A stretch of 64,000 bases of DNA from contig CP000474.1 in the NCBI GenBank assembly GCA_000014925.1, positions 1,984,001-2,048,000 of the forward strand, given 5' to 3'. The DNA is from Paenarthrobacter aurescens TC1 (lineage in GTDB: Bacteria > Actinomycetota > Actinomycetes > Actinomycetales > Micrococcaceae). The first letter of the stretch is position 1. Each line of letters starts with the position of its first letter. This document shows positions 40,648 through 49,067 of the stretch, piece by piece. A program made the position numbers and the translations under genes. The notes below the pieces were generated by a model. That model was not told the DNA's origin and did no database searches. It worked only from the letters and a program-made list of their open reading frames with translations.

Positions 40648-41160
40648 ATTGCCTGACGCATCCTCCCGACGCGAAGTCACCAGCTGCTCCAAACGACCTC
40701 GGCGAACCAGTCGGCTATGTTGGATCCGGCTTCCTCGTCGCCCAGCGATTCCAGCACGCACAGCAGGGCAGGGGAGAATTTGTAACGGAATCACACAAGT
40801 GTGGACATCTCGAACTGATTCAGAAAGTCCCAGCATTTTCCTTGGCTGTTCCCAGGGTGTCCGGAGTTCCCTTGCCGGATATCAAATGGGCGTCCGCTGA
40901 GGTCAGCACCGGCTGCAGCTCTCTAGGCACAGAAAGTACTTTGTCTTCGACCACACCGGACGGCTCGCATGTGCCGTGGGCTTGGGGTTCCCCACCCAGC
41001 GGATTGGCCCTGGCGGCGTCGCTCGGTTGGGGCCGGTGGTGGCCCGAGCGGGGCAGGAGGCAAGTTATGCGCTCGGGTATGAGGGGCACGGGGACTGGCC
41101 GAGGACGCCCTGGCCTGCCAGGTTGGATTCAGGACTTGTCGCCTGGCATCGGATGGGCTG
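40648..41160. other. 513 bases without a recognisable gene
   Basis: Several overlapping frames exist on both strands, none with a family match or ribosome site. A palindrome-free, GC-rich stretch, probably decayed coding DNA. Confidence 0.4.
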
Positions 41161-42324
41161 TCAGTTGATTGGCTGTTTGAATCGGCGGCGACGGATCACG
41201 GTGTCGGCAACTGCTACGCCAATAAGGGGAAGCAATGCGCCCATAGCGGCAACGAAGGCGGGCAGGAGAAGGCTCAAGCCTGCCAGCACCGCCAAGGTGC
41301 CGATGCCGATGAGATCAGTTGGATGGCGCAGGCCCAACACCTGGCGGATAAAAATGCCTCGGCCGGCAAGGAAGAGGGCGGGGCCGCCAAACAGGAGCAG
41401 AACGGTGGACAGTTCCGGACGGGCGGACGGATCGCTGATCACAAGCTGATCGCCCGCAGCCACAAGGATCAGGCCAGCCAGGAGCATCAACAAGGTGTTA
41501 CCCGCCAATATGCCTGGCCGAAAATGATCATCGACCGTGGCGAGCTTGTCCAGGATGTCCCGTTCGAGGCTATGGAAGTAGCACCACCAGATGGCGATGC
41601 TTCCAGCCAAACCTACAGTCCCCGTCACAAAGATCAGAGGGTCCTCCAGGTTCCCCGCTATTGCCAGGCCGGTCGAGAGGATTGTCTCGCCGAGCGCGAT
41701 CAGGTAGAACAAACCAAACCGCTCAAACATCCTTTCCCCCGGGAGCGGAACCCGGCTTCCTTCGGTTTTGCGGCCCGGCAATCGGTGAGCCAGCATATGG
41801 CCAAGAAGGTCAATCGCGGCAGCAACACCCCAGATCATCAGACGTGGCACCGCATCAAAGAAGACCCCGGCAATCCAAAAAGGCGCGCTCATAAACCCCC
41901 AAGTCAGCGTGCGCACGAAATGGTTGTGCGTTGTCTCATCCAGTCCCGCCGTAAGCATCCACGCACCGCGGCCCAACTGGACCGCCAGATAGCAGGCAAC
42001 GAACAGCCAGCCGAAAGCGCCAAATGACGAGTCGATGGAGGCGTTCATGAACAGCGTGACCAGCATGACGATCAGCAGCATCCACTGCACTTCCCGCAGC
42101 GAAGTGTCCAGCAATGTTGCTGACCAAGTGGTGTACACCCATACCTTGTAGACCGCCAGAAGCAGCACGAATGTCTCCCCGGCACCCAGCCAGGACAGAT
42201 GTTCCAGTAAATGATGGGACAGCTGTGACAGCGCGAAGACGAAGACCAGGTCGAAGAACAGTTCCACGCGGGTAACCCGGTCTCCGGAGGTCGCGGAGCG
42301 CATCAGCGACCTGGCACGGACCAT
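41161..42324 (-). CDS. LtrA-family (low temperature requirement) membrane protein
   Basis: 387 residues from ATG 42324, chosen because GGAGG lies 6 bases upstream; the frame extends to a TTG at 42378. About ten membrane segments. Family markers: RVTRVELFFDLVFVFALSQLSHHL at the N-terminus (its core VELFFDLVFVFA is diagnostic), and ERFGLFYLIALGETIL in the middle. Originally linked to growth of Listeria in the cold; molecular function unknown. Flanked by pseudogenes but itself appears intact. Confidence 0.85.
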   Translation of the reverse strand: MVRARSLMRSATSGDRVTRVELFFDLVFVFALSQLSHHLLEHLSWLGAGETFVLLLAVYKVWVYTTWSATLLDTSLREVQWMLLIVMLVTLFMNASIDSSFGAFGWLFVACYLAVQLGRGAWMLTAGLDETTHNHFVRTLTWGFMSAPFWIAGVFFDAVPRLMIWGVAAAIDLLGHMLAHRLPGRKTEGSRVPLPGERMFERFGLFYLIALGETILSTGLAIAGNLEDPLIFVTGTVGLAGSIAIWWCYFHSLERDILDKLATVDDHFRPGILAGNTLLMLLAGLILVAAGDQLVISDPSARPELSTVLLLFGGPALFLAGRGIFIRQVLGLRHPTDLIGIGTLAVLAGLSLLLPAFVAAMGALLPLIGVAVADTVIRRRRFKQPIN

Positions 42325-42475
42325 CAGTATCCTCCACTGGACCAGGAACGGACGGATGCCCCCTCCTGTTGTCGACAACAGTGGCTGTGGTCAGTAGCAA
42401 AGTCAAGGGAGGGGAGCCAGCACAAACGTCAGGAGGTCGCAGGCGCGGGAGAGCGGCTTGGTTACACGGAAGATA

Positions 42476-43575
42476 TCAGCGCATCAGGTTCACCGCCGCG
42501 TTGACGATCGATGCTTCGTCTATGCCGTGGATGCGGCAGGCGTCCTCCACGTCGGATGACTGACCGAAATCCCTCACACCCAGTGAGACAGCTCGGTCCC
42601 CGCGTGCCCCGGCCAAAAAGGACAGGGTGTGTGGGTGCCCGTCCTGGACCGTGACAAGGGGCGCAGGAGCGTGCCGCGGAAAGAGAGCGTCGACGATGTC
42701 GAATCCGGCTGGTCCGGATCCGTGGTTCAGCGAGTTGCGGCTTTGGAGGGAGTCGAAGACCAGGTCGGGGCTGGTGAGACAGACGACGCCGGCCGTGATG
42801 CCCAGTTCTTTCAGCCATGCAGCCGAGGCGATGACTTCGTGCATCATTGCTCCGATGCCGACCAGGGTGACCTTGACTTCGACCGGGTCGTGGTCGCTCA
42901 GCCGGCCACCGAGTGCCAGCGGCGTCGCTCCACCAGCGCCTCGTCCGTCGGCATGGCGGCCAGTCCTTGATCCAGTGGACGGGTGGTGAGCCGGAAGTAG
43001 GCAGAGCGTCCTCCGGGGAGGCCGATCCGGCGCATCGCCTCGAGCATGCACCATTCCGGATCCTGGGCGAAGGCAGGCTCCCAAGCCGGGCACTCGAGCT
43101 GTTCCAGTCCAATGGAGGCAGTGGTGAGGGATTTGGTGGGCGCCCCCTTCCGGTGCCAGGGTCACACCTGACGGTGTTCCAATGAGGATGGACTGGCCGC
43201 CGGCATACATGCCAAAGGACCACGGTTCGAGGGCGCGGGCCACAAAGGGGTCATAGATGGTGGCGATCGGAATCAGGGGCTGACCCCAGCGGCTCCAGGT
43301 CGTTCCGAGCTCGGAGACCAAGCCCACGAGGTTGGTGGAGGAGGCAACGTCAGGACTGCAGGTGACGACACGGTGGGCTACGTCGGGCGCTGCCCGTTTC
43401 AGGTCGGACAGGAACCGTCCCAGCGCCGCTTGCGTGGAAATTCTGTCACCATAGCCCCAAGGCAGGGAATCGGGGATCTGTTCGAGCGGAGCCTGCTCGG
43501 GTTGCCTGCGTTTGAGGCGGAGGGATGTCCGGGCGCAGGTCCATTCCTCGACCGTTCCCGCGGGGAATTTCCGTC
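42476..43575 (-). pseudogene. AceE-like (homodimeric pyruvate dehydrogenase E1) remnant
   Basis: Read across frames on the minus strand it gives STQAALGRFLSDLKRAAPDV, VTCSPDVASSTN, then VGLVSELGTTWSRWGQPL, MYAGGQSILIGTPSGVTLAP and EGGAHQ. After a shift near 43135 it continues SLTTASIGLEQLECPAWEPA and RSAYFRLTTRPLDQGL to a stop near 42915, then returns in the first frame with VTLVGIGAMMHEVIASAAWL and TVQDGHPHTLSFLAG. The family's GGWIN...GIAEVN segment of ~40 residues is deleted near 43335. It resembles a homodimeric E1 relative without its N-terminal TPP half. Confidence 0.75.
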
Positions 43576-43655
43576 AAGGATCGCCCAGGTCCATCTCTCG
43601 AGCAGCAGTCCAATGTCATGTCCGGCGAGGTCCCGTACCGCCACAGCCTGTCCGG

Positions 43656-43783
43656 CCGGGAAACATCGGACTCTGCACATCCAAAAACGGGAACGGGCTC
43701 TGTCGACGGGGGCTACTATGCGCGAGATGCTTCTTCCGTCCGGTGAAGCACTGCTGTGCCCAGAAGTTCGAGTTCGCGTCTGA
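43656..43783 (+). repeat. Broken copy of the aldo/keto reductase promoter and 5' end
   Basis: 43656-43750 matches 49004-49100 at roughly three bases in four, including GTCCGG.CG.GAA.CATCGGAC, AACGGGCTCT and GCGCGAGAT...CTTCC(G/T)TCCGGTGA. The encoded start MREMLLPSGEALL parallels MREISLPSGETVR of the intact gene, then diverges and stops at 43783. Confidence 0.65.
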
Positions 43784-43833
43784 CGCGGCATAGGCCATTC
43801 GGGATGTCGATGGACGCTCCGGCGTTAACGAGG

Positions 43834-43864
43834 ACGACGGCGGGAGTTATGCTCCCGCCGTCGT
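43834..43864 (-). terminator. Terminator of the mes operon, ACGACGGCGG stem
   Basis: Perfect 13-bp arms ACGACGGCGGGAG and CTCCCGCCGTCGT around loop TTATG, beyond the flavin reductase stop. Confidence 0.8.
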
Positions 43865-43904
43865 GCGCCGTTCGGCTTGCCGCCTCGCATCGTTGGCGCG
43901 GCGC

Positions 43905-44477
43905 TCAGCCTTCATGCTTGGAATGCTCGCCCAGGCGGTGCCATGAGCGGTTGTGGTAGACCAGAGCGTCGCCGGGTTCGCCCGCTTGGACGTCACGCAT
44001 CACGCGGGACTCCAGGGCGTGAACGGCGATGATTGTGGAGGTCCCCACCTCCATGCGATTGACGACGGCGCAGCGCACCCAGGCGCGGACATCGTCATAC
44101 ACCGCTTCGCCGGTTGCAAGGGTCGACCAACGGTGCGTCTGGTCAAAGCGGTCGGCGCCAGGGGTCGCGCCAAACTTCGCCAAGTCGACGTCGTGCGCGT
44201 CCAGCAGGTGCACGACGACAGTTTCGGCGCGTGAAAGCACCTCGGAGGCAGAGGACAGTGCCGAGACCGAGAAAATCAGCAACGGAGGTTCCGCACTCAC
44301 TGACACCACCGACGATACCGTCAGCGCCACCGGTCCTTCGCCGGCATCCGCCGTGATGACGGCGACACCTCCCGGGTGGCCGCGGAACAGTGCTTTGAAA
44401 TCGTCGGCCGATAGGGAGGACGGGAAGCCCGGCTTGGGAGCCTCGAGCCGGGTGTCTGGGGGGTAAGCGTGAAACAT
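43905..44477 (-). CDS. Flavin reductase (HpaC-like), third gene of the mes operon
   Basis: 190 residues from ATG 44477, three bases behind the stop of mesD. The flavin-reductase domain is recognised from FRGHPGGVAVITADAGEGP, ALTVSSVVSVSAEPPLLIF, VVHLLDAHDVDLAKFGA and FDQTHRWSTL, with a C-terminal YHNRSWHRL. Such proteins give reduced FMN/FAD to oxygenases. Being co-transcribed with mesX-mesD it is a candidate electron source for that oxygen-dependent methionine synthase; this role is inference from context. Confidence 0.85.
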   Translation of the reverse strand: MFHAYPPDTRLEAPKPGFPSSLSADDFKALFRGHPGGVAVITADAGEGPVALTVSSVVSVSAEPPLLIFSVSALSSASEVLSRAETVVVHLLDAHDVDLAKFGATPGADRFDQTHRWSTLATGEAVYDDVRAWVRCAVVNRMEVGTSTIIAVHALESRVMRDVQAGEPGDALVYHNRSWHRLGEHSKHEG

Positions 44478-44479
44478 GG

Positions 44480-45526
44480 TTATGACACCGGGGTTGCAGA
44501 GCGGGCGAGTTCTTCGCGAATGATGTTCGTCCCTGCGCTGAGAGCACTCAGCTTGGCCAGTGCGACGTCCCGGGGGAACGGTGCCATGCCGCAGTTGGAG
44601 CTGGCGATGAGCTTGTCCGCATCGACGAACTGCAGGGCCTTGCGGAGGGTGTTGGCGACGTCCTCCGGGGTCTCGATAATCTCGCTTGCGACGTCGATTG
44701 CCCCGAGCATGACTTTCTTGCCGCGGAGGAGCTCGATGAGGTCCATGGGCACGTGGGAGTTCTGGGATTCCAGCGAGATGATGTCGATGCTGGAGCTCTG
44801 AAGCAGCGGGAACGTTTCCTCGTACTGCCGCCACTGTGAGCCGAGCGTCGCTTTCCAGTCAGTATTCGCCTTGATCCCGTAGCCATAGCAGATATGCACG
44901 GCGGTCTCCGCACGCAGCCCTTCTGCCGCCCTCTCCAGCGCAGCCACGCCCCAGTCCTTGACCTCATCGAGGAAGACATTGAACGCGGGCTCGTCGAACT
45001 GGATGATGTCCACGCCGGCCGCCTCCAGTTCTTTCGCTTCCTGGTTCAGGATTGCAGCGAATTCCCAGGCCAGCTTCTCGCGGCTCTTGTAGTGGTCATC
45101 GTAGAGCGTGTCCACCATGGTCATGGGGCCGGGAAGAGTCCATTTGATCGGCCGGTCTGTGGTTGCGCGGAGGAACTTTGCGTCTTCGACGAATACCGGA
45201 CGCTCGCGGCGCACCGCTCCGACGACGGTCGGCACGCTCGCGTCGTAGCGATCGCGGATGCGCACGGTCTTACGCTGTTCAAAGTCGACCCCGCTGAGAT
45301 GTTCGATAAAGGTGGTGACGAAGTGCTGGCGGGTTTGCTCGCCGTCGCTGACGATGTCGATGCCGCGTCGGGTCTGTTCGTGGATGGCGATGCGCAGAGC
45401 ATCTTGCTTGCCCTCGAGCAGCTCATCTCCTTCCAGTTTCCACGGGGACCAAAGAGTCTCCGGCTGTGCGAGCCACGATGGTTTCGGCAGGCTTCCGACA
45501 ACGGTGGTGGGCAAAAGTGTGTTCAT
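44480..45526 (-). CDS. mesD: Core-MetE methionine synthase (MesD type)
   Basis: 348 residues from ATG 45526, so it contains only the C-terminal barrel of MetE and lacks its ~400-residue N-terminal domain. The zinc ligands are present: His and Cys in AVHICYGYG (~210-212), Glu in ISLESQNSH (~250) and Cys in SSNCGMAPF (~312). Core-MetE proteins next to DUF1852 (MesX) form the MesD/MesX methionine synthase, which does not use methyl-folate polyglutamate like MetE. It lies 20 bases behind mesX; the pairing makes this assignment firm. Confidence 0.88.
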   Translation of the reverse strand: MNTLLPTTVVGSLPKPSWLAQPETLWSPWKLEGDELLEGKQDALRIAIHEQTRRGIDIVSDGEQTRQHFVTTFIEHLSGVDFEQRKTVRIRDRYDASVPTVVGAVRRERPVFVEDAKFLRATTDRPIKWTLPGPMTMVDTLYDDHYKSREKLAWEFAAILNQEAKELEAAGVDIIQFDEPAFNVFLDEVKDWGVAALERAAEGLRAETAVHICYGYGIKANTDWKATLGSQWRQYEETFPLLQSSSIDIISLESQNSHVPMDLIELLRGKKVMLGAIDVASEIIETPEDVANTLRKALQFVDADKLIASSNCGMAPFPRDVALAKLSALSAGTNIIREELARSATPVS

Positions 45527-45546
45527 GATTGACGATTCTCCGTGGG

Positions 45547-46539
45547 TCAGTTGACGAGAGCGGGGTATTTGGCGGTCCACTGGTCCAATAGATCCTTGTG
45601 GGGCGTGATGAAGTGTTCCTCCGTGTACTTCGCCTGAGTGATCGCGAGCTGACTGCGCTCTACGCGGTCATAAGCGATCTGGGTCCGCGAGTAGTCCTGC
45701 TCTCCCAGGCTCGGCTGGTAGACGACGGCGGCGGCGGAGTTCGCGTTGTAGATCTCCGGGCGGTAGATCTTCTGGAACGTCTCCATAGTGCTGATCGTGC
45801 CGATGAGCTGCAGGTTGGAGTAGTCGTTAAGCAGGTCGCCGCGGAAATAGAAGGCGAGCGGCGCAACGCTGCCGCGTGGCATGAAGTAGCGGACCTGCAG
45901 CCCCATCTTTGCGAAGTACGCGTCCGTCAGCGAGAACTCGTCCTGCTGGTACTCGACGCCCAGGACGGGGTGACGGTTCTCCGTTCGCCGGTACGTCTTG
46001 CTCGTTGAGACGCTGATGCACACCACTGGCGGCTGCGAGAAGCGTTCCTGGCACGCCGGGGAATCGAGGAATTGCTGGAACAGTTTGCCGTGAAGATCGC
46101 CGAAGTCCTCGGGCACGGTGGGCCCGCCTGCCGCCGCTGCTGCCGCTGGCAGTACGACGCTGAAGTCGAAGTCACGGACGTACGAGGAGAAGTTGTTCCC
46201 CACGATCCCTTGGTGGCGGACCCCGTTCAGCTGGTCGACGATCTGGATGTCGAGAACCTCGAACAGCGGGAACTGCTGATCCGTGCCTTCCGCGGTGAAC
46301 TCTATCTGCACGGAAACGATCTCAAGGTCGAGCGTGTAACGGTCCCGGTCCGGGTTGTCCCAGCTTGCGAGATCGTTGAAGCGGCGCCGAATCATGGTCA
46401 AGGCGTTGCGGAGATTCTCTTGGCGGTGCTCGCCCCGTGCCAGGTTGGCGAAATTCGTCGTGATCCGCGAGCCTTCCGACGGGGAGTAGTCCTCGTCGAA
46501 GGGGGTGGTGGTGATGCTGAAGGTGAAGTCGTCTGCCAT
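45547..46539 (-). CDS. mesX: DUF1852 protein MesX
   Basis: 330 residues starting MADDFTFSITTTPFDEDY, the characteristic DUF1852 start, with later RITTNFANLARGEHRQENLR, RYTLDLEIVSVQIEF and VGNNFSSYVRDFDFSVVLP, and IYRPEIYNANSAAA near the end. DUF1852 (MesX) is required for methionine synthesis by the core-MetE protein MesD. First gene of the three-gene operon, divergent from a LysR regulator. A six-alanine run near residue 133 is a local peculiarity. Confidence 0.9.
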   Translation of the reverse strand: MADDFTFSITTTPFDEDYSPSEGSRITTNFANLARGEHRQENLRNALTMIRRRFNDLASWDNPDRDRYTLDLEIVSVQIEFTAEGTDQQFPLFEVLDIQIVDQLNGVRHQGIVGNNFSSYVRDFDFSVVLPAAAAAAGGPTVPEDFGDLHGKLFQQFLDSPACQERFSQPPVVCISVSTSKTYRRTENRHPVLGVEYQQDEFSLTDAYFAKMGLQVRYFMPRGSVAPLAFYFRGDLLNDYSNLQLIGTISTMETFQKIYRPEIYNANSAAAVVYQPSLGEQDYSRTQIAYDRVERSQLAITQAKYTEEHFITPHKDLLDQWTAKYPALVN

Positions 46540-46620
46540 GTGCTGCCAATCCGTTGATGGGCCGGAGACGGCCTTTCAGAAGGTGATGTATCCATGGTGC
46601 AGCTTTCCGATGGGTATCAG

Positions 46621-46635
46621 GTAACTAGTGGTTAC
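46621..46635. promoter_or_regulatory. Probable LysR operator between mesX and lysR
   Basis: GTAAC-TAGTG-GTTAC is a perfect palindrome of 5-bp arms in the 120-base divergent gap. It lies just upstream of the LysR-gene -10 box, where an autorepressing LysR protein would bind. Confidence 0.5.
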
Positions 46636-46647
46636 TATGCATTCATA

Positions 46648-46653
46648 TAGAAT
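46648..46653 (+). promoter_or_regulatory. -10 element of the LysR gene
   Basis: TAGAAT (overlapping TATAGA at 46646) is 6 bases before the ATG, indicating a leaderless transcript. Confidence 0.5.
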
Positions 46654-46659
46654 TTCCCT

Positions 46660-47601
46660 ATGTCCCAGATCTCGAGCGGATTGACCCTGCAGCAGCTCCG
46701 TTACTTCATAGAAGTTGCAGCTGAGGGATCCATCTCCGCGGCCGCCGATCTTCTCTACGTAGCGCAGCCGACAATGTCCGCCTCGATGAAGGATCTTGAG
46801 GCCCGGGTTGGCCGTGCACTCCTGCTTCGCTCCGCCCGCGGAGTCACCCTCACCGCCGACGGGGTAGAGTTCCTCGGCTACGCGAGACAGGTCGTAGAGC
46901 AGTTCGCTCTCCTCGAGCAGCGCTACCTTGGTAGGCCACCGCGGCGACGTCTGCTCGGGGTGTCAACGCAGCACTACTCGTTCGCGGTGGACGCCTTCGT
47001 CCGGATGGTCAAGGCCACTGATGTGGCCGAATACGAGTTCTCGCTGCGTGAGTCCCGTACTTGGGACATCATCGAGGATGTCCGGACGCTCCGCAGCGAG
47101 ATAGGCATCCTCTACCGGAACGATTTCAACCGGAAGGTCATCGACAAGCTGCTCCGGGAATCCGGGCTCGCGTTCACTCCACTCTTCCTCGCCGATCCGC
47201 ACATCTTCATTTCACGGAAGAACCCGCTCGCCTCAAAAGAGCGTGCAACTCTCGACGATCTCGCCGGCTTACCGCGGCTAACCTTTGATCAAGGTGCGAA
47301 CAACTCCTTTTACTTCGCCGAGGAGATTCTCTCCACCTTGTCCAGCAAGCAGGAGATCCGGGTCTCTGACCGTGCCACGATCTTCAACCTCATGATCGGG
47401 CTCCACGGGTACACGATCTCGACGGGCATCATCAGCGGGCAGCTCGACCCGGAGATCGTCGCTATCCCGCTCGACGTTGACGAACGCATCGAGATCGGCT
47501 GGATCGGCCACGCCGCGATTCCGCTCACCGACCAAGCGCAGCGCTACCTCAAGGAATTGCGGGCCGTCGTGGCTGAGTTCGGCGTCGCGCTACTCGACTG
47601 A
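46660..47601 (+). CDS. LysR-family regulator of the mes operon
   Basis: 313 residues. The N-terminal winged helix has LTLQQLRYFIEVAAEGSISA, AQPTMSASMKDLEARVGRAL and SARGVTLTADG. The C-terminal effector domain is of the usual length. Divergent from mesX with a palindromic site between them, so it most likely controls mesX-mesD-flavin reductase in response to a sulphur or methionine-related signal; the ligand cannot be deduced. Confidence 0.9.
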   Translation: MSQISSGLTLQQLRYFIEVAAEGSISAAADLLYVAQPTMSASMKDLEARVGRALLLRSARGVTLTADGVEFLGYARQVVEQFALLEQRYLGRPPRRRLLGVSTQHYSFAVDAFVRMVKATDVAEYEFSLRESRTWDIIEDVRTLRSEIGILYRNDFNRKVIDKLLRESGLAFTPLFLADPHIFISRKNPLASKERATLDDLAGLPRLTFDQGANNSFYFAEEILSTLSSKQEIRVSDRATIFNLMIGLHGYTISTGIISGQLDPEIVAIPLDVDERIEIGWIGHAAIPLTDQAQRYLKELRAVVAEFGVALLD

Positions 47602-47729
47602 CTGCAGTTGAGCGGGCGGGTCTTTACCCCTTCGGTGATTGGACATGTTCGTTGCAGCAAAGCGGGTTGCTGAGCTGTGAGGCATGTTGGGCAGCCCTCT
47701 GAAACTGCAAGACAAAGATGCCTGGCGGG

Positions 47730-47970
47730 CATCCCCCCGTCAGAGGGGTTTTTGCTTACAAACGTGTATAAATTCTGTTCGGTCAGGTCCCTCTGACACT
47801 GGACGCGGGTGCGCTTGGCGTTGCGGGTCGCCTGTTTAGTTGTGGGGGGAGCACGTTATGGCTGGTCTGCCCTGCGCTTGCCGTGAACTGGGACTGGGCG
47901 TTCCTCGCCTGGTTCTTCTGGTTGGCCTACACCGCTTCATGGGTGGAAGGGCGGAGCGCAACATGACTTC
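47730..47970 (+). repeat. Right copy of the ~230 bp element, with a small membrane-like ORF
   Basis: Matches 33075-33305 in ordered blocks. A frame beginning GTG at about 47882 encodes VNWDWAFLAWFFWLAYTASW followed by VEGRSAT and TGA, a 27-residue aromatic membrane-type peptide. A different frame starts at ATG 47858 behind a good GGGGGAG site (67 codons, MAGLPCACRELGL...). Only the first frame is mirrored in the left copy, including the stop position. Confidence 0.5.
47733..47760 (+). terminator. Terminator of the LysR gene
   Basis: CCCC, loop CGTCAGA, GGGG, TTTTTGCTT; it is the counterpart of the tRNA-Leu terminator hairpin. Confidence 0.75.
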
Positions 47971-48230
47971 TGGAGGACGAGTCGAAGCCACCTGGTTTCA
48001 ACTCGTTTTTGGTTCACAAAAGCGAGTAGCTGCAGCAGCGTGAGTCTCCACACGTTATTTTGAGTAGATCGTAATAAGGCGTAAGTTGGATGTAGGCCAG
48101 AGTAGCCCTCGAGTACCGCACCGGTGAACATCCCCGGGCCGGCAGGGCAAGCAACACAACCAGCACAGCCCTTCCGCTTGAGCGGCACTGAACCTGAACC
48201 GGCCCTGATCCTGAACCCCAAGGAGAACCC

Positions 48231-48506
48231 ATGACTTTGCTTACCGAGCGCCCCGCAACAACCGAACCCGCCCCTGAGGCCGTAAACCGTATCTCTGTAG
48301 CCGGTACCGCACTGCGTGGCGGGAGCTACGTATCCCTTCCCGCAGGCAGCGCCCAGGCCCGTGTTGAAGGCGCCTATGTCACCGCCCCCTGTAGCCGAAA
48401 AATCTCTGCTGTCACCCATGGCAGCTATGTCGCGGTATCCGGCGCTCCCGCTGTTGCCGGCGGCACCGTCGAAGGCAGCTACGTAACGCTTTCGAAGGCA
48501 GCCTAA
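48231..48506 (+). CDS. Small protein with four GSYV repeats
   Basis: 91 residues; AAGGAG stands 5 bases before the ATG. After an N-terminal Thr/Glu/Pro-rich part (1-30), four repeats of 16-18 residues begin GSYVSLP, GAYVTAP, GSYVAVS and GSYVTLS. There is no signal peptide and only one cysteine (in TAPCSRK). I do not recognise the family. The repeat could form a small beta-solenoid or act as multiple copies of a peptide core; no modifying enzyme is adjacent. A strong terminator follows, so it is a complete monocistronic gene. Confidence 0.75.
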   Translation: MTLLTERPATTEPAPEAVNRISVAGTALRGGSYVSLPAGSAQARVEGAYVTAPCSRKISAVTHGSYVAVSGAPAVAGGTVEGSYVTLSKAA

Positions 48507-48546
48507 GCCCCGGGCGTCTGTGGTGGATGGCGCCATCCGGCGCAAG

Positions 48547-48592
48547 AAGGGGAGGACGACGGCGACACTGCGTGTCGTCGTCGTCCCTTTTG
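48547..48592 (+). terminator. Terminator of the GSYV repeat gene
   Basis: AGGGGAGGACGACGGCGACAC pairs with GTGTCGTCGTCGTCCCTTTT (few mismatches), with a T4 tail. Confidence 0.75.
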
Positions 48593-48769
48593 ATGCAGCC
48601 TTCGGCGGTCGGCGGGTTGTCCACATGCAGCACTTCGGGGCTGCCTCCATGGGGTGGCCGCTGCAATGCTCGAGGTGCCCAGGCGGCTCAGAGAGGCCCC
48701 CTCCCGGAGCGGTAGCACCCAAGCCCCGCCTGGGCAGTCACAGCGGCCGGCACCTCGGTCGGATCGAGG

Positions 48770-48975
48770 TGGTGGAACGCGACGAGAACATCCACTGTCT
48801 CTCCAAACAGGGGGTCACAGTAGGTGGCTCGACAGCAAGACTCGCCGTCAGCAGGGCGACAACCTACAGGCGGATGGACAGGCTGGAGGATCACCCATCC
48901 GAAATAGGCGGTCGCCGCGCAGACTCCGGGGAGCCCCCTGTATCTTTCGTGGCCTCCGGCAGCGGAGTAGATTGA
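48770..48975 (+). pseudogene. Possible HTH/recombinase fragment
   Basis: A frame reading KQGVTVGGSTARLAVSRATT and YRRM resembles the C-terminal helix-turn-helix of serine recombinases (GVT...A..LGVSRATVYR). No catalytic domain is present. Weak evidence only. Confidence 0.25.
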
Positions 48976-49067
48976 AGAAACACGGCGGGTGTCGCCATGG
49001 TCCGGACGAGAATCATCGGACGCGGTGCGGCCGACAACGGAACGGGCTCTTTCTGAGAGGAGTTACG

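Larger units (their letters stand above)
33070..47970. other. Accessory region (probable genomic island) behind tRNA-Leu
   Basis: The segment begins at the 3' end of tRNA-Leu(CAA), is bracketed by two copies of the 230-bp element, and holds many broken genes among intact ones, whereas the flanking left side is pure housekeeping. No integrase is found; only an excisionase-like fragment is seen. The right border is not sharp, since accessory genes continue beyond it. Confidence 0.45.

Noticed and set aside
40611..41168. 185-codon plus-strand ORF
   Set aside because: Low-complexity Gly/Arg/Trp-rich second half, no start signal and no family; more likely decayed DNA.
47858..48043. 67-residue protein MAGLPCACREL... 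behind a good ribosome site
   Set aside because: The overlapping frame, and not this one, is conserved in the second copy of the element; its composition is not protein-like beyond residue 30. Kept only as an alternative in the repeat entry.
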